This document shows positions 24,782 to 33,134 of a DNA stretch of 64,000 bases, piece after piece (position 1 is the stretch's first letter; every line of letters begins with the position of its first letter). The DNA is from an uncultured Lachnospiraceae bacterium (lineage in GTDB: Bacteria; Bacillota; Clostridia; Lachnospirales; Lachnospiraceae): positions 186,001-250,000 of the forward strand of contig URUY01000001.1 of assembly GCA_900551115.1 (NCBI GenBank), in the 5' to 3' direction. Below the pieces are notes generated by a model. That model ran no database searches. It saw only the letters and a program-made list of their open reading frames with translations, and was not told the origin of the DNA. Both the position numbers and the translations under genes were made by a program.

Positions 24782-26701
24782 TCACTCCCCTTCTACCGTG
24801 CCGCTGCCCGCAGGAAGCGGCGTAACACTACTGTCCTTATAAAAAAACTCCAGTATCTGCTGTGCCGTATAACCGGCTTCTGCCATATTTTTAGCACCGT
24901 TCTGTGACATACCGGCACCATGCCCGAAGCCTCCGCCATACAACTCATATCCTATCATGTTTTCGTCATTTTGAACAGGCGAAATGACAAAGAACGCACT
25001 GGGCAAAAGGCTTTTCATATCAACTGCACTGCCGTCCTGACGCAGCACCTGTGTTTTACCGTCACAAAGTACATACCGGATATTTAATTCAGAAATAACC
25101 TTGTAGGATGCCTCTTCTCCCTCTATCAAAAGCTCATCTGCCACACCACCTGCATTTCTGGATAAAACTTTGATGCTTTTAACTGTGCCCAGTTCTTCCA
25201 CCGGCTCACTGACATAGCTGTCCCCCTTCAGTGTAAGAATCAGTTTTGCATTTGCAGCATATCTGTTTTGCAGTACCTTAAGCATCTGTTCTTCATTCAC
25301 ATCCTGTACCTTATAAGTCCAGCGATACCATGCCTCGTTTTTTTCAAAATCAGATTCCGGCGGATAGTCAAGGAACTGTGCGAACATAGCCTCCTCGCGC
25401 ATGCTCTCTGCCGTATAGATGGATTCCTTTCCCTCCACGCCTTCCAGGCTTACGGAGCTGGCAGTCAGATAGGGAAGCTCCGGCGCGCTCTCCGATTTCC
25501 ATACATGTTCATCCGAACCAAACCCGCAGGAGGTAGAGTAATAATAAGTACTGACCGGTTCTCCATTTCCGTATAAAAGCTGTCCTGCCGTTTCCTTTAC
25601 CGCAGCAGTGGTACTGTTCTGTTCCATGATATTGTTATAAACCTGATAGGACGTGCTGTCGTCCACATGGGCCCCCACATCCGCAAGCCCCGGAGAAAGC
25701 ATATGGGAATAGGCGTAGGTTCTTGCACAGATTGCCTGTGCCTTTAAGGCTTCTAACGGGTATCCGGCAGGCATCTCACTGGGTACCACCGCATACAGAT
25801 ATTCCTCTAAAAGCACCTCGTTTATCACCGCAAGCCCTTCCTCCATGAGGCGTATCTCCATCCTTCCCCGATAAACCGGCACTCCCTGGCTCCTGTTTAC
25901 GGAGGACAGGGTGATTCTGCCGGTCAGAGCAGACGGTACGATATAAATACGCTCTTCCCCACCGGAAAACCATGGGCTGTCTTTGCTCACGGTAATGCTT
26001 TCTCCGGCGGGATGTACTTCCTCTGTAAGACTGCCGTCAGCCATATACCTGACCGTATAATCCGTATCGCAGGAAAGTGTTACCATATCATGATATGCGC
26101 CTGCATAATCACTGTTCTTAATCTGCACTCTGATATATTCCATGGTTTCGTCACGAACAAGCAGCACCCCACAGATTTTCCCATTTTCCATAACAAAATC
26201 GGCAAAATCATAACCAATGCGGATATCCTGCGCCGAACCAAGCCGCAGCTCCCCGTACAGCATATAAAAGCTTACATGCTCATCAAAGGAAAGAAAGCCC
26301 AGATTCTCCACTTCCACACCGACTCCCGGCTCCACTCCAACCACTTTTCCGTTTATCTTTTCCGAAGCCTTAACCCTGATATTACTGATAATACCGTCTG
26401 TAACCGTAATATCCGCAAGCTGTCCTGCCGTTACAGCATCCGCCCCCGCTATATTTTCTCCCCATGGAAAGGTTTTGCTTTCACCGTCAAAAATACTGAT
26501 ATATGTATCCGCAGTCTCTGTAATATAAATATTCCGCAGTTCTTCCACCACGGGAATATGCTCTTCTTTTTTTCCTGTACCCGTTAACAGCAATACCAAT
26601 GCAAATATAAACAGCAGAAAAATCCCTGCAACACATATAATTGCTTTTAGCTGCATTCTTTTCGACTTATTCCAATTTGGATTATTTTCAAATCTCTGCA
26701 A
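24782..26701 (-). CDS. SpoIID/LytB domain wall-lytic protein
   Basis: 639 residues. A short cytoplasmic N-terminus and one membrane helix (about 19-42) are followed by a long extracellular region of beta-rich sequence (about 55-260). The SpoIID domain (about 265-625) has YLYAVVPSEMPAGYPLEALKAQAICARTYA, with a candidate catalytic Glu in PSEMP, then STYYYSTSCGFG and the C-terminal GGGFGHGAGMSQNGA. SpoIID-type enzymes are lytic transglycosylases that cut stripped glycan chains during spore engulfment; the extra N-terminal region makes this one longer than SpoIID (about 340 aa), so it may act in vegetative wall turnover. Confidence 0.9.
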   Translation of the reverse strand: MQRFENNPNWNKSKRMQLKAIICVAGIFLLFIFALVLLLTGTGKKEEHIPVVEELRNIYITETADTYISIFDGESKTFPWGENIAGADAVTAGQLADITVTDGIISNIRVKASEKINGKVVGVEPGVGVEVENLGFLSFDEHVSFYMLYGELRLGSAQDIRIGYDFADFVMENGKICGVLLVRDETMEYIRVQIKNSDYAGAYHDMVTLSCDTDYTVRYMADGSLTEEVHPAGESITVSKDSPWFSGGEERIYIVPSALTGRITLSSVNRSQGVPVYRGRMEIRLMEEGLAVINEVLLEEYLYAVVPSEMPAGYPLEALKAQAICARTYAYSHMLSPGLADVGAHVDDSTSYQVYNNIMEQNSTTAAVKETAGQLLYGNGEPVSTYYYSTSCGFGSDEHVWKSESAPELPYLTASSVSLEGVEGKESIYTAESMREEAMFAQFLDYPPESDFEKNEAWYRWTYKVQDVNEEQMLKVLQNRYAANAKLILTLKGDSYVSEPVEELGTVKSIKVLSRNAGGVADELLIEGEEASYKVISELNIRYVLCDGKTQVLRQDGSAVDMKSLLPSAFFVISPVQNDENMIGYELYGGGFGHGAGMSQNGAKNMAEAGYTAQQILEFFYKDSSVTPLPAGSGTVEGE

Positions 26702-26732
26702 ACCTTTACCCTGTCCTTATTTTCTATTTTGC

Positions 26733-26763
26733 AAAAAGAGCAGCCTGTAAGCTGCTCTTTTTT
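26733..26763 (-). terminator. Terminator after the 6S RNA candidate
   Basis: AAAAAGAGCAGC (26733-26744) and GCTGCTCTTTTT (26751-26762) form a perfect 12-bp stem with a 6-base loop and T-runs on both strands. It stands between the 6S RNA candidate and the SpoIID-like gene. Confidence 0.85.
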
Positions 26764-26769
26764 ATCTGT

Positions 26770-26960
26770 AGTATCCCCAAAATGCCGGCTCCTGCCTTTT
26801 GACTCCTAGCCATAGCCAGGTGGGTAACCGCAACCATGTTTTTGTCTTCCCCTGCAATCCTCTTGCGAGTGGAGGCTTGACAGCCGCATGGCAATGTAGG
26901 AATCCCGTTTAAAGTAAATGTAGGTTCAAAATAAACAAGAGTTATCGTACATTTCAGGTT
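26770..26960 (-). ncRNA. ssrS: 6S RNA candidate
   Basis: A 390-base gene-free gap with a strong promoter and terminator on the minus strand, giving a transcript of about 190 bases. It folds as a long rod: CCATG...GTC pairs with GAC...CATGG around an apical CCTC/GAGG hairpin. The order and spelling of segments (TGTTTATTTTGAACCTAC, TAAACGGGATTCCTAC, TTGCCATGCGGCTGTCAAGC, GGTTACCCACCT) match my memory of clostridial 6S RNAs, which bind sigma-A RNA polymerase in stationary phase. It lacks the marks of tmRNA, SRP RNA or RNase P RNA. Ends are approximate. Confidence 0.7.
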
Positions 26961-26966
26961 ACCTTT

Positions 26967-26995
26967 ATTATATTCAAAACTACCGTTTAATACAA
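26967..26995 (-). promoter_or_regulatory. Promoter of the 6S RNA candidate
   Basis: On the minus strand, TTGTAT (26990-26995), 17 bases, TATAAT (26967-26972). The predicted start is near 26960. Confidence 0.8.
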
Positions 26996-27031
26996 GATGT
27001 AAATAATAGTAATTTTATTTTTTTATCAGAC

Positions 27032-27070
27032 AAAAAGCCTGCAAACCTGATTTCTCAGATTTGCAGGCTT
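27032..27070 (-). terminator. pckA terminator
   Basis: AAGCCTGCAAA (27035-27045) and TTTGCAGGCTT (27060-27070) form a perfect 11-bp stem. On the minus strand it is followed by TTTTTG. It lies 20 bases after the pckA stop. Confidence 0.9.
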
Positions 27071-27089
27071 GATTCACTGCGTTTGTGTA

Positions 27090-28787
27090 TTACAGAGTAT
27101 TTGCCTCTGCTACAACCTTCTTCACTGCTTCTAATGCTTCGTCAGGAAGCTTGTCGTAGCCTTCCTTCTTGGTTGCGAAGCCTTCTACCGCATTCACACG
27201 GCTCTGCATAGCGTTCTTCAACTGCTCTGCATAATCCTTGTCGGACAAATCTACATTGAAATCGCCCCAATTCATGATTTCGATATCGGAGAAAGGACCC
27301 CACTTCTCAAAGGAAGCCTTATTCTCTACGATAGCTTCCAAAATACCTAAGGTATCAGCAGGTTTAACCTTCTTGCCCATGAAATCACCGGTATTGATGA
27401 TATAGCAGTCTACGTTCTTCTCTTCTACCAGCTTCTTGAACTTCTCATAGTCGTTAACCAAAGGATAGGTTCTGAACGGGTTAGCATAAGGTACGATACG
27501 AAGTGCATTCAAGTCTGTACCTGCTGCTACACGCTCTGCGGTAGAAGTCTTGGTAGCAAGAGTTGCACCCATAACGGAAGCAAGCGCTGCACCCTTTAAC
27601 TTCACTACAGGAGGAATGGTAGGGTCTTTCATAATCCAGAAGATTGCATTTACAGGTGCATCAATCTTATCTACGCGGTTAGGAGACCATAATTTGGACT
27701 TAATAGCACGTCCGTTACCGTTTCTGATATCCTCGGTAACAAGCTGAATCTTGCCGTTCTCATCTAAGGTTGCAGAGCAGTTCTGTGCAGAAAGCAGATA
27801 CTCATTGTCAGGACATCCTGTAGGATAATCTGCTGTCTTGTCAAAATAGGTAGGCTCTAATGCAACAGATGCACAGGTATCTGTATTGATAATGAAAGCA
27901 TCATCATGCAGAACCTTGATTTCATACTTGCCGCCATGCTTTGCATGTGTCAGAGTAGACTTACCTGAACCTGACAGGCCGTATACAGAAGCAACGAAGG
28001 TGCTGCCATCGGGAAGTAAATACTCCTTCTGACCGCCGTGGCAGGAAGCATAGCCGTTTCTGTTAGCCAGTGCCCATGCCATAGTCAGAGTACCCTTCTT
28101 ATGCTCACCAAAGTATCTCATACCAAGGATTGCTGCGCAGTTTTCGTTAGTGTCGAAATAGCAAAGGGTTAAAGGATCGCTTAAGCAGCTGTAATCCACG
28201 TCCGGTCTGTTGCCCGGTACCCACTGAGGATCGGAAAAGATATAGATATCCGGCTCGCTGCCATTGCCGACAGGCTTGGAGTTTTTGTACATCTTTACAT
28301 ATTCATCGGACATATACTGGAAGTTAATCATCCAATTGTAAAGGATATTTTCTTCTCCTTCGGGAATCAGAAGATGTGCTTTTACCATGAACTCAGGGTC
28401 CAAACCTACAAAGCACTCTGCATGGTACATGGTTTTCCAACGTGTCTCATAAACAGCGTCCATAACAACCTTGTCCAGCTTGCCTGCATCTACGCCGGGT
28501 TCACCCTTAATACGGCGAGCCGCTGCATAACGGCCTGTAACGGCACCGTCATTGAACAGAAGCACCTTCGCGTCCTTTTCAAGACCAAAGGTTTCGCCAT
28601 CCTTAACAGGCATATCGGTAACAACGGTTCCCGGTGAATTTTTAGCTAATTCATAAGCTTCCTTTAATGTGTTTACTTTTACTACGTTGTTTCCGTAAAA
28701 AGCTGCCTCAATAATGGAACGGGTCTTGGAAAAGCCCACCTTTCCGGCACCAATTTCGGAAATTGGATAATAAGCTTTAGTTGACAT
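27090..28787 (-). CDS. pckA: Phosphoenolpyruvate carboxykinase (ATP)
   Basis: Interconverts oxaloacetate plus ATP with PEP, CO2 and ADP. In fermenting anaerobes it often runs toward oxaloacetate to fix CO2. 565 residues, slightly longer than the E. coli enzyme (540). The kinase P-loop GLSGSGKSTLTHAKHG and the metal-binding HDDAFII are intact, with MAWALANRNGYASCHGG and NPFRTYP further along. AGGAGG precedes the ATG. The gene is single, with its own promoter and terminator. It fits with citrate synthase and the oxaloacetate/acyl-CoA carboxyltransferase operon elsewhere in the window. Confidence 0.97.
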   Translation of the reverse strand: MSTKAYYPISEIGAGKVGFSKTRSIIEAAFYGNNVVKVNTLKEAYELAKNSPGTVVTDMPVKDGETFGLEKDAKVLLFNDGAVTGRYAAARRIKGEPGVDAGKLDKVVMDAVYETRWKTMYHAECFVGLDPEFMVKAHLLIPEGEENILYNWMINFQYMSDEYVKMYKNSKPVGNGSEPDIYIFSDPQWVPGNRPDVDYSCLSDPLTLCYFDTNENCAAILGMRYFGEHKKGTLTMAWALANRNGYASCHGGQKEYLLPDGSTFVASVYGLSGSGKSTLTHAKHGGKYEIKVLHDDAFIINTDTCASVALEPTYFDKTADYPTGCPDNEYLLSAQNCSATLDENGKIQLVTEDIRNGNGRAIKSKLWSPNRVDKIDAPVNAIFWIMKDPTIPPVVKLKGAALASVMGATLATKTSTAERVAAGTDLNALRIVPYANPFRTYPLVNDYEKFKKLVEEKNVDCYIINTGDFMGKKVKPADTLGILEAIVENKASFEKWGPFSDIEIMNWGDFNVDLSDKDYAEQLKNAMQSRVNAVEGFATKKEGYDKLPDEALEAVKKVVAEANTL

Positions 28788-28908
28788 ACTGCGTCCTCCT
28801 TGAATGATATATGGTTACTGCCGTTATAAAGCAACGGCAAACTACCGTCTTCACTGCGGTTCTCATGTATTCGTATCTTTATTATGTGTTTTCCGCATAT
28901 TCACGAAC

Positions 28909-28949
28909 ATTATCTCAGAGCCCCTACCAAAAGTCAATATTAGGACTTT
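28909..28949 (-). promoter_or_regulatory. pckA promoter with inverted repeat at -35
   Basis: On the minus strand, TTGACT (28932-28937), 17 bases, GATAAT (28909-28914). An inverted repeat AAAGTC (28930-28935) / GACTTT (28944-28949) overlaps the -35 box and could be an activator or repressor site. The leader is about 115 bases and holds a small hairpin, GCCGTT/AACGGC, near 28821-28840. Confidence 0.7.
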
Positions 28950-28997
28950 AAAATTTATAATGATTTAACAATTCTTTTTGGTAATTTTGTCTATATT

Positions 28998-30806
28998 TCA
29001 GACTGCTTTTGTAACCGCTTTCAGCCATTCCCTCTCTTCCTCTGAAAGACAGGGTGAAATCTTCTCATACACTGCCCTGTGATAAGCATTCAGATACCCT
29101 CTTGTCTCTTCCGTCAGATACTTCACCTCTATGGCTTCCAGGTCAATAGGCACATAGGTCAGCGTCTCAAAATGCATAAACTGGCCGTCCCCGTTTTTCA
29201 CATCATTTTTAGCTACCATGACATTTTCAATCCGAATGCCGTGACTTCCCTCTATATAAACTCCCGGCTCGTTGGTAACGTCCATACCGTCCTCTAAAAC
29301 AGCTTCCGTCATGCCCTCTAAAAATCTCCAGCGGATATTCTGAGGCCCCTCATGCACATTCAGGATGTAACCGACGCCATGGCCTGTGCCGCATTTATAA
29401 TCGATGCCCATATTCCAAAGCGGTCCCCTTGCCAAAATATCCAGATTGCGTCCGGTACAGCCGTACAGCCACTTCGCATGCGTCAGATTCAGCATTCCGG
29501 CAGCTACTGCCGTATAATGGCGTTTGATTTCCTCTGAAATCTGCCCCAGTACAACGGTTCTTGTCACATCTGTAGTACCGCCCAGATACTGGGCGCCGGA
29601 ATCTACTAACAGCATGCCCTCCGCCGAAAGCTTTTTGAAGTTTTCAGACGTTGCTTCATAATGCATCATTGCTGCATTTTCCTTGTATGCGGAAATAGTC
29701 GGGAAGGATAAATCCAAAAACTCCGGAATCTGCCGCCTTAACTCCTCCAGATAATCAGACGCGCTGATTTCCGTCATCTCCATCCTGCCGATATTCTTTT
29801 TCAGCCAGCAGATGAATTTGGTGACTGCCACACTGTCCTTTAAATAGACTTTTTCCATATTGGCAAGCTCAACCGGATTTTTGACAGCCTTCAAAAGCTC
29901 CGTAGGATTTTTACCCTCTACCAGCCTGCCGCCTGCCGCCGCTTTCTTATACAGACAATAATTGCAGTGCCTTTTGTCTGCCTGAATCCCCACATTTTTC
30001 TCTGCCTCTTTTTCCAGGAATGCCGTAATTTCCCCATAAGGACGCAAATCCACGTTACTGTCTGCAAAATAGTCCTCTGCCTCTTTGCTTAAGGCGCCTT
30101 CCTGAATGAACAGAATACTCCTTGTTTCTTTTATATAACCGTAGGAAAGCGCTACCGGATTGCATTCCACGTCACAGCCTCTCACATTAAACAGCCACAT
30201 CAAATCGTCCAGCTTTGTAAGAAGCAGGCTGTCTGCACCGTTTCTTTTAACCTCATTAAAAACTGCTTCTGTTTTTTCTTTTACGGTAACGCCGGTAATA
30301 TCCGCCGGCAGTATACGCAGGCTGCCGCAGGGAAGCGCCGGCCTGTCCGTCCATACCTCTTCTGCCAAATCCCCGTCATAGGCAAATACGATATTTTTAC
30401 CGGAAAGCGCCTCTTCCAGCCTAAGACCGTCTGCAGCCGTTACTACCCTGCCGTCAAATCCAAGGGTCTCCCCCTCCTTCATATTTGACGCAAGATATTC
30501 AGAAAGCGTAGGCACGCCCTCCTCTGCCATACGGAACAGGGTAACCCCTGTCCCTGCAAGCTCATTTTCTGCCTGGATAAAATATCTGCCGTCCGTCCAG
30601 AGGCCCGCACCCTCCTGCCATACAAGCAGGGTGCCGTTTGAGCCTGTAAATCCGCAGAAATATTCCCTTACCTTAAAGTAATCACTGACGTATTCTGAAT
30701 TGTGAAAATCAGCAGTAGGCATCATGTAATAATCCATACCCGCTTTTTTCATTGCACTCCGTAATTCCAGAAGACGATTTTTTATTTTTACATTTTCCAT
30801 TGTCAT
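28998..30806 (-). CDS. Aminopeptidase P family protein (M24)
   Basis: Cytosolic metallopeptidase that removes residues N-terminal to proline. 602 residues with the three-domain layout of long Xaa-Pro aminopeptidases: creatinase-like N-domain (about 1-140), middle domain (about 150-310), and a C-terminal M24 pita-bread domain. Metal ligands are visible in LLVDSGAQYLGGTTDVTRT (two Asp), GTGHGVGYILNVHEGP (His), TNEPGVYIEG (Glu) and GIRIENV (Glu). The start at 30806 or the ATG six bases downstream are equally plausible. deoC lies 24 bases upstream on the same strand. Confidence 0.93.
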   Translation of the reverse strand: MTMENVKIKNRLLELRSAMKKAGMDYYMMPTADFHNSEYVSDYFKVREYFCGFTGSNGTLLVWQEGAGLWTDGRYFIQAENELAGTGVTLFRMAEEGVPTLSEYLASNMKEGETLGFDGRVVTAADGLRLEEALSGKNIVFAYDGDLAEEVWTDRPALPCGSLRILPADITGVTVKEKTEAVFNEVKRNGADSLLLTKLDDLMWLFNVRGCDVECNPVALSYGYIKETRSILFIQEGALSKEAEDYFADSNVDLRPYGEITAFLEKEAEKNVGIQADKRHCNYCLYKKAAAGGRLVEGKNPTELLKAVKNPVELANMEKVYLKDSVAVTKFICWLKKNIGRMEMTEISASDYLEELRRQIPEFLDLSFPTISAYKENAAMMHYEATSENFKKLSAEGMLLVDSGAQYLGGTTDVTRTVVLGQISEEIKRHYTAVAAGMLNLTHAKWLYGCTGRNLDILARGPLWNMGIDYKCGTGHGVGYILNVHEGPQNIRWRFLEGMTEAVLEDGMDVTNEPGVYIEGSHGIRIENVMVAKNDVKNGDGQFMHFETLTYVPIDLEAIEVKYLTEETRGYLNAYHRAVYEKISPCLSEEEREWLKAVTKAV

Positions 30807-30829
30807 ACCCTTACCTTATCGTAATCATT

Positions 30830-31501
30830 CTAATATGCATTTTCTTCGGCTTTTTGTCCTGCACATAATGCTACAGCCTTTGATGTGCCCACTCTGTCAC
30901 AGCCAAGCTTAAGGAACATTGCCAAATCCTCAAGGGTCTGTACACCCCCGGCGGCTTTTATTTTTACATCAGGACCGATATGCTGTTTAAACAGCTCCAC
31001 ATCCTCCTTCGTAGCACCACCGTTTCCAAATCCCGTGGAGGTCTTGATATAATCTGCTCCCGCATTTGTGACAGCCCTGCACATGGCAATTTTTTCTTCT
31101 TCATTTAAATAACAGGTTTCCACAATCACCTTTAAAATATGGTTGTCGCATATCTTTTTTAGAGCAGCAATTTCTTCTTCTACCTTTTGATAAAGTCCGT
31201 TCTTTACATCGCTTATATTCACCACCATATCTATTTCATTGCAGCCATCAAGAAGCGCCTGCTTTATTTCTGCCGCCTTAGCCTCTGTTACGCTATAACC
31301 CAATGGAAATCCCACCACCGTACAGATATTCAATTTTTTCCCGTAAGCTTCCGCTACCCGCTTTATATAAGTGGGAGGGATGCATACGGAAGCCGTTTCA
31401 TACTGAATCGCTTCCTCACAAAGTTTTTCGATGTCCTTCCACTCTGCAAACGCCTTCAACTGGGTATGATCCACATGGGCAAGCATTTCTCTTATCGTCA
31501 T
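30830..31501 (-). CDS. deoC: Deoxyribose-phosphate aldolase
   Basis: Cleaves 2-deoxyribose 5-phosphate to glyceraldehyde 3-phosphate and acetaldehyde in deoxynucleoside breakdown. 223 residues from the ATG at 31501, which has GGGAG 7 bases upstream; 31513 is an alternative. Motifs: LAHVDHTQLKAF, VVGFPLGYS, EIDMVVNIS, LKVIVETCYL, and the Schiff-base Lys in ADYIKTSTGFG. No other deoxynucleoside genes are adjacent. Confidence 0.95.
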   Translation of the reverse strand: MTIREMLAHVDHTQLKAFAEWKDIEKLCEEAIQYETASVCIPPTYIKRVAEAYGKKLNICTVVGFPLGYSVTEAKAAEIKQALLDGCNEIDMVVNISDVKNGLYQKVEEEIAALKKICDNHILKVIVETCYLNEEEKIAMCRAVTNAGADYIKTSTGFGNGGATKEDVELFKQHIGPDVKIKAAGGVQTLEDLAMFLKLGCDRVGTSKAVALCAGQKAEENAY

Positions 31502-31632
31502 ATTCGCTCCCATCCCGGAGATTCTTTTAATGCACTTCTCCGTCCCTGTAATTTTTCATATGCTATCCATTGTAATACGGCTCTGCCAAAAAATCCACAA
31601 TTTATAAAAAGTTTGTTAAATCTAATTTTTTC

Positions 31633-31662
31633 TTGCCACAGTTTTACCGTCCGTGATAAGAT
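31633..31662 (+). promoter_or_regulatory. Citrate synthase promoter
   Basis: TTGCCA (31633-31638), 18 bases, TAAGAT (31657-31662). The predicted start is about 25 bases before the ATG, with GGGGGAG as the ribosome site. Confidence 0.5.
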
Positions 31663-31692
31663 AAGAGTATCTGCTGAAAGGGGGAGATAAAT

Positions 31693-33057
31693 ATGGATCA
31701 CAATACATACTCCGATATTACACCGGAAATCATACAACTTGCAAAGCTCTCCGAAGAATCCGGCATCATAGATTCAGAGTTATTTACCAAATACGAGGTT
31801 AAACGCGGTCTCCGTGATTTAAACGGCAAAGGCGTGCTTGCCGGCCTGACTCACATTTCCGATGTACGCGCCAAAGAAATCGTAGACGGCGTGGAAGTAC
31901 CGGCTCACGGAAGATTATTTTACAGAGGATATGACGTACAGGATTTAGTAGACGGTTTTACAAAAGAGGATCGTTTTGGGTTTGAGGAAATTGCTTATCT
32001 TCTGCTGTTTTCCAAGCTTCCCGATAAAAATGAGCTTGCTGATTTTCAAAAGCTTTTAGGAGGCTACCGCTCCCTGCCCACCAGCTTTGTGCGGGATATT
32101 ATTATGAAAGCCCCCAGTAAGGATATGATGAATACCCTTGCAAGGAGCGTACTTACCCTTTATTCCTATGATGACAGGGCTGATGATACCTCGATTCCCA
32201 ATGTCTTAAGACAAAGTCTGCAGCTTATCAGCCTGTTCCCCATGCTGTCTATTTACGGTTATCAGGCATACAGCCACTATCATGACGGAAACAGCCTCTT
32301 TATACACCAGCCGCTTATCGACGCTTCCACTGCGGAAAATATCCTGCATATTCTGCGTCCGGACAGCTCCTTTACCCCATTGGAAGCTAAAATACTGGAT
32401 ATTGCGCTGGTTCTCCACATGGAACACGGCGGCGGTAACAATTCTTCCTTTACGACCCATGTGGTAACCTCATCCCTGACCGATACCTATTCTACCATTG
32501 CCGCTGCTATCGGCTCCTTAAAAGGCCCCCGGCATGGCGGCGCCAATATCAAGGTAGTAAAAATGTTTGAGGAAATGAAACGGGTGGTACACGATTGGGA
32601 GGACGAGGCCGAGGTTTCTGAATATTTGAAAAAGCTGCTTCACAAGGAGGCCTTTGACCATGCCGGCTTGATTTACGGCGTAGGCCACGCTATCTATTCC
32701 AAATCAGACCCCCGTGCAGTTGTCTTCAAATCCTTCGTAGAAAAGCTTTCCGAAGAAAAGGGACTGCATAAGGAATTTGCACTGTATTCCATGGTAGAAC
32801 GCCTTGCGCCCCAGATTATTGCCGAGGAACGTCAAATGTACAAAGGCGTCAGCATCAACGTAGACTTTTATTCCGGTTTCGTGTACCATATGCTGGGTCT
32901 TCCCATGGAGCTTTATACTCCTATTTTTGCCATTGCCCGTATTGTCGGCTGGAGTGCCCACCGCTTGGAAGAGCTTGCCAACAACGGTAAAATCATCCGT
33001 CCGGCCTACAAGCCTATCGGAGAGGATAAAAACTATATCAATCTGGAAAACCGTTAA
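31693..33057 (+). CDS. gltA: Citrate synthase
   Basis: Condenses acetyl-CoA and oxaloacetate. 454 residues. The type seen in anaerobic Firmicutes has a longer N-terminal region before the catalytic core (here to about residue 50). Active-site residues are visible: His in GPRHGGANIKV, His in GVGHAIYSKSDPR, and Asp in NVDFYSGFVYH. It is a single gene with its own promoter and a strong terminator. No aconitase or isocitrate dehydrogenase is nearby; in this lifestyle it probably feeds glutamate synthesis. Confidence 0.96.
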   Translation: MDHNTYSDITPEIIQLAKLSEESGIIDSELFTKYEVKRGLRDLNGKGVLAGLTHISDVRAKEIVDGVEVPAHGRLFYRGYDVQDLVDGFTKEDRFGFEEIAYLLLFSKLPDKNELADFQKLLGGYRSLPTSFVRDIIMKAPSKDMMNTLARSVLTLYSYDDRADDTSIPNVLRQSLQLISLFPMLSIYGYQAYSHYHDGNSLFIHQPLIDASTAENILHILRPDSSFTPLEAKILDIALVLHMEHGGGNNSSFTTHVVTSSLTDTYSTIAAAIGSLKGPRHGGANIKVVKMFEEMKRVVHDWEDEAEVSEYLKKLLHKEAFDHAGLIYGVGHAIYSKSDPRAVVFKSFVEKLSEEKGLHKEFALYSMVERLAPQIIAEERQMYKGVSINVDFYSGFVYHMLGLPMELYTPIFAIARIVGWSAHRLEELANNGKIIRPAYKPIGEDKNYINLENR

Positions 33058-33077
33058 ACACGAACAGATATGCAAAA

Positions 33078-33112
33078 GAACCCTTCTTTACCGTAAGAAG
33101 GGTTCCTTTTTT
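33078..33112. terminator. Bidirectional terminator, citrate synthase / GGDEF gene
   Basis: GAACCCTTCTT (33078-33088) and AAGAAGGGTTC (33095-33105) form a perfect 11-bp stem with a 6-base loop, T-rich on both strands. It serves the convergent citrate synthase and REC-GGDEF genes. Confidence 0.92.
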
Positions 33113-33134
33113 GTTACATTTATTTTTGCTACAT

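Noticed and set aside
24782..26701. Calling this the sporulation gene spoIID itself
   Set aside because: The SpoIID domain is clear, but the protein is nearly twice the usual length and the usual spoIID neighbours (spoIIQ, spoIIID, murA) are absent.
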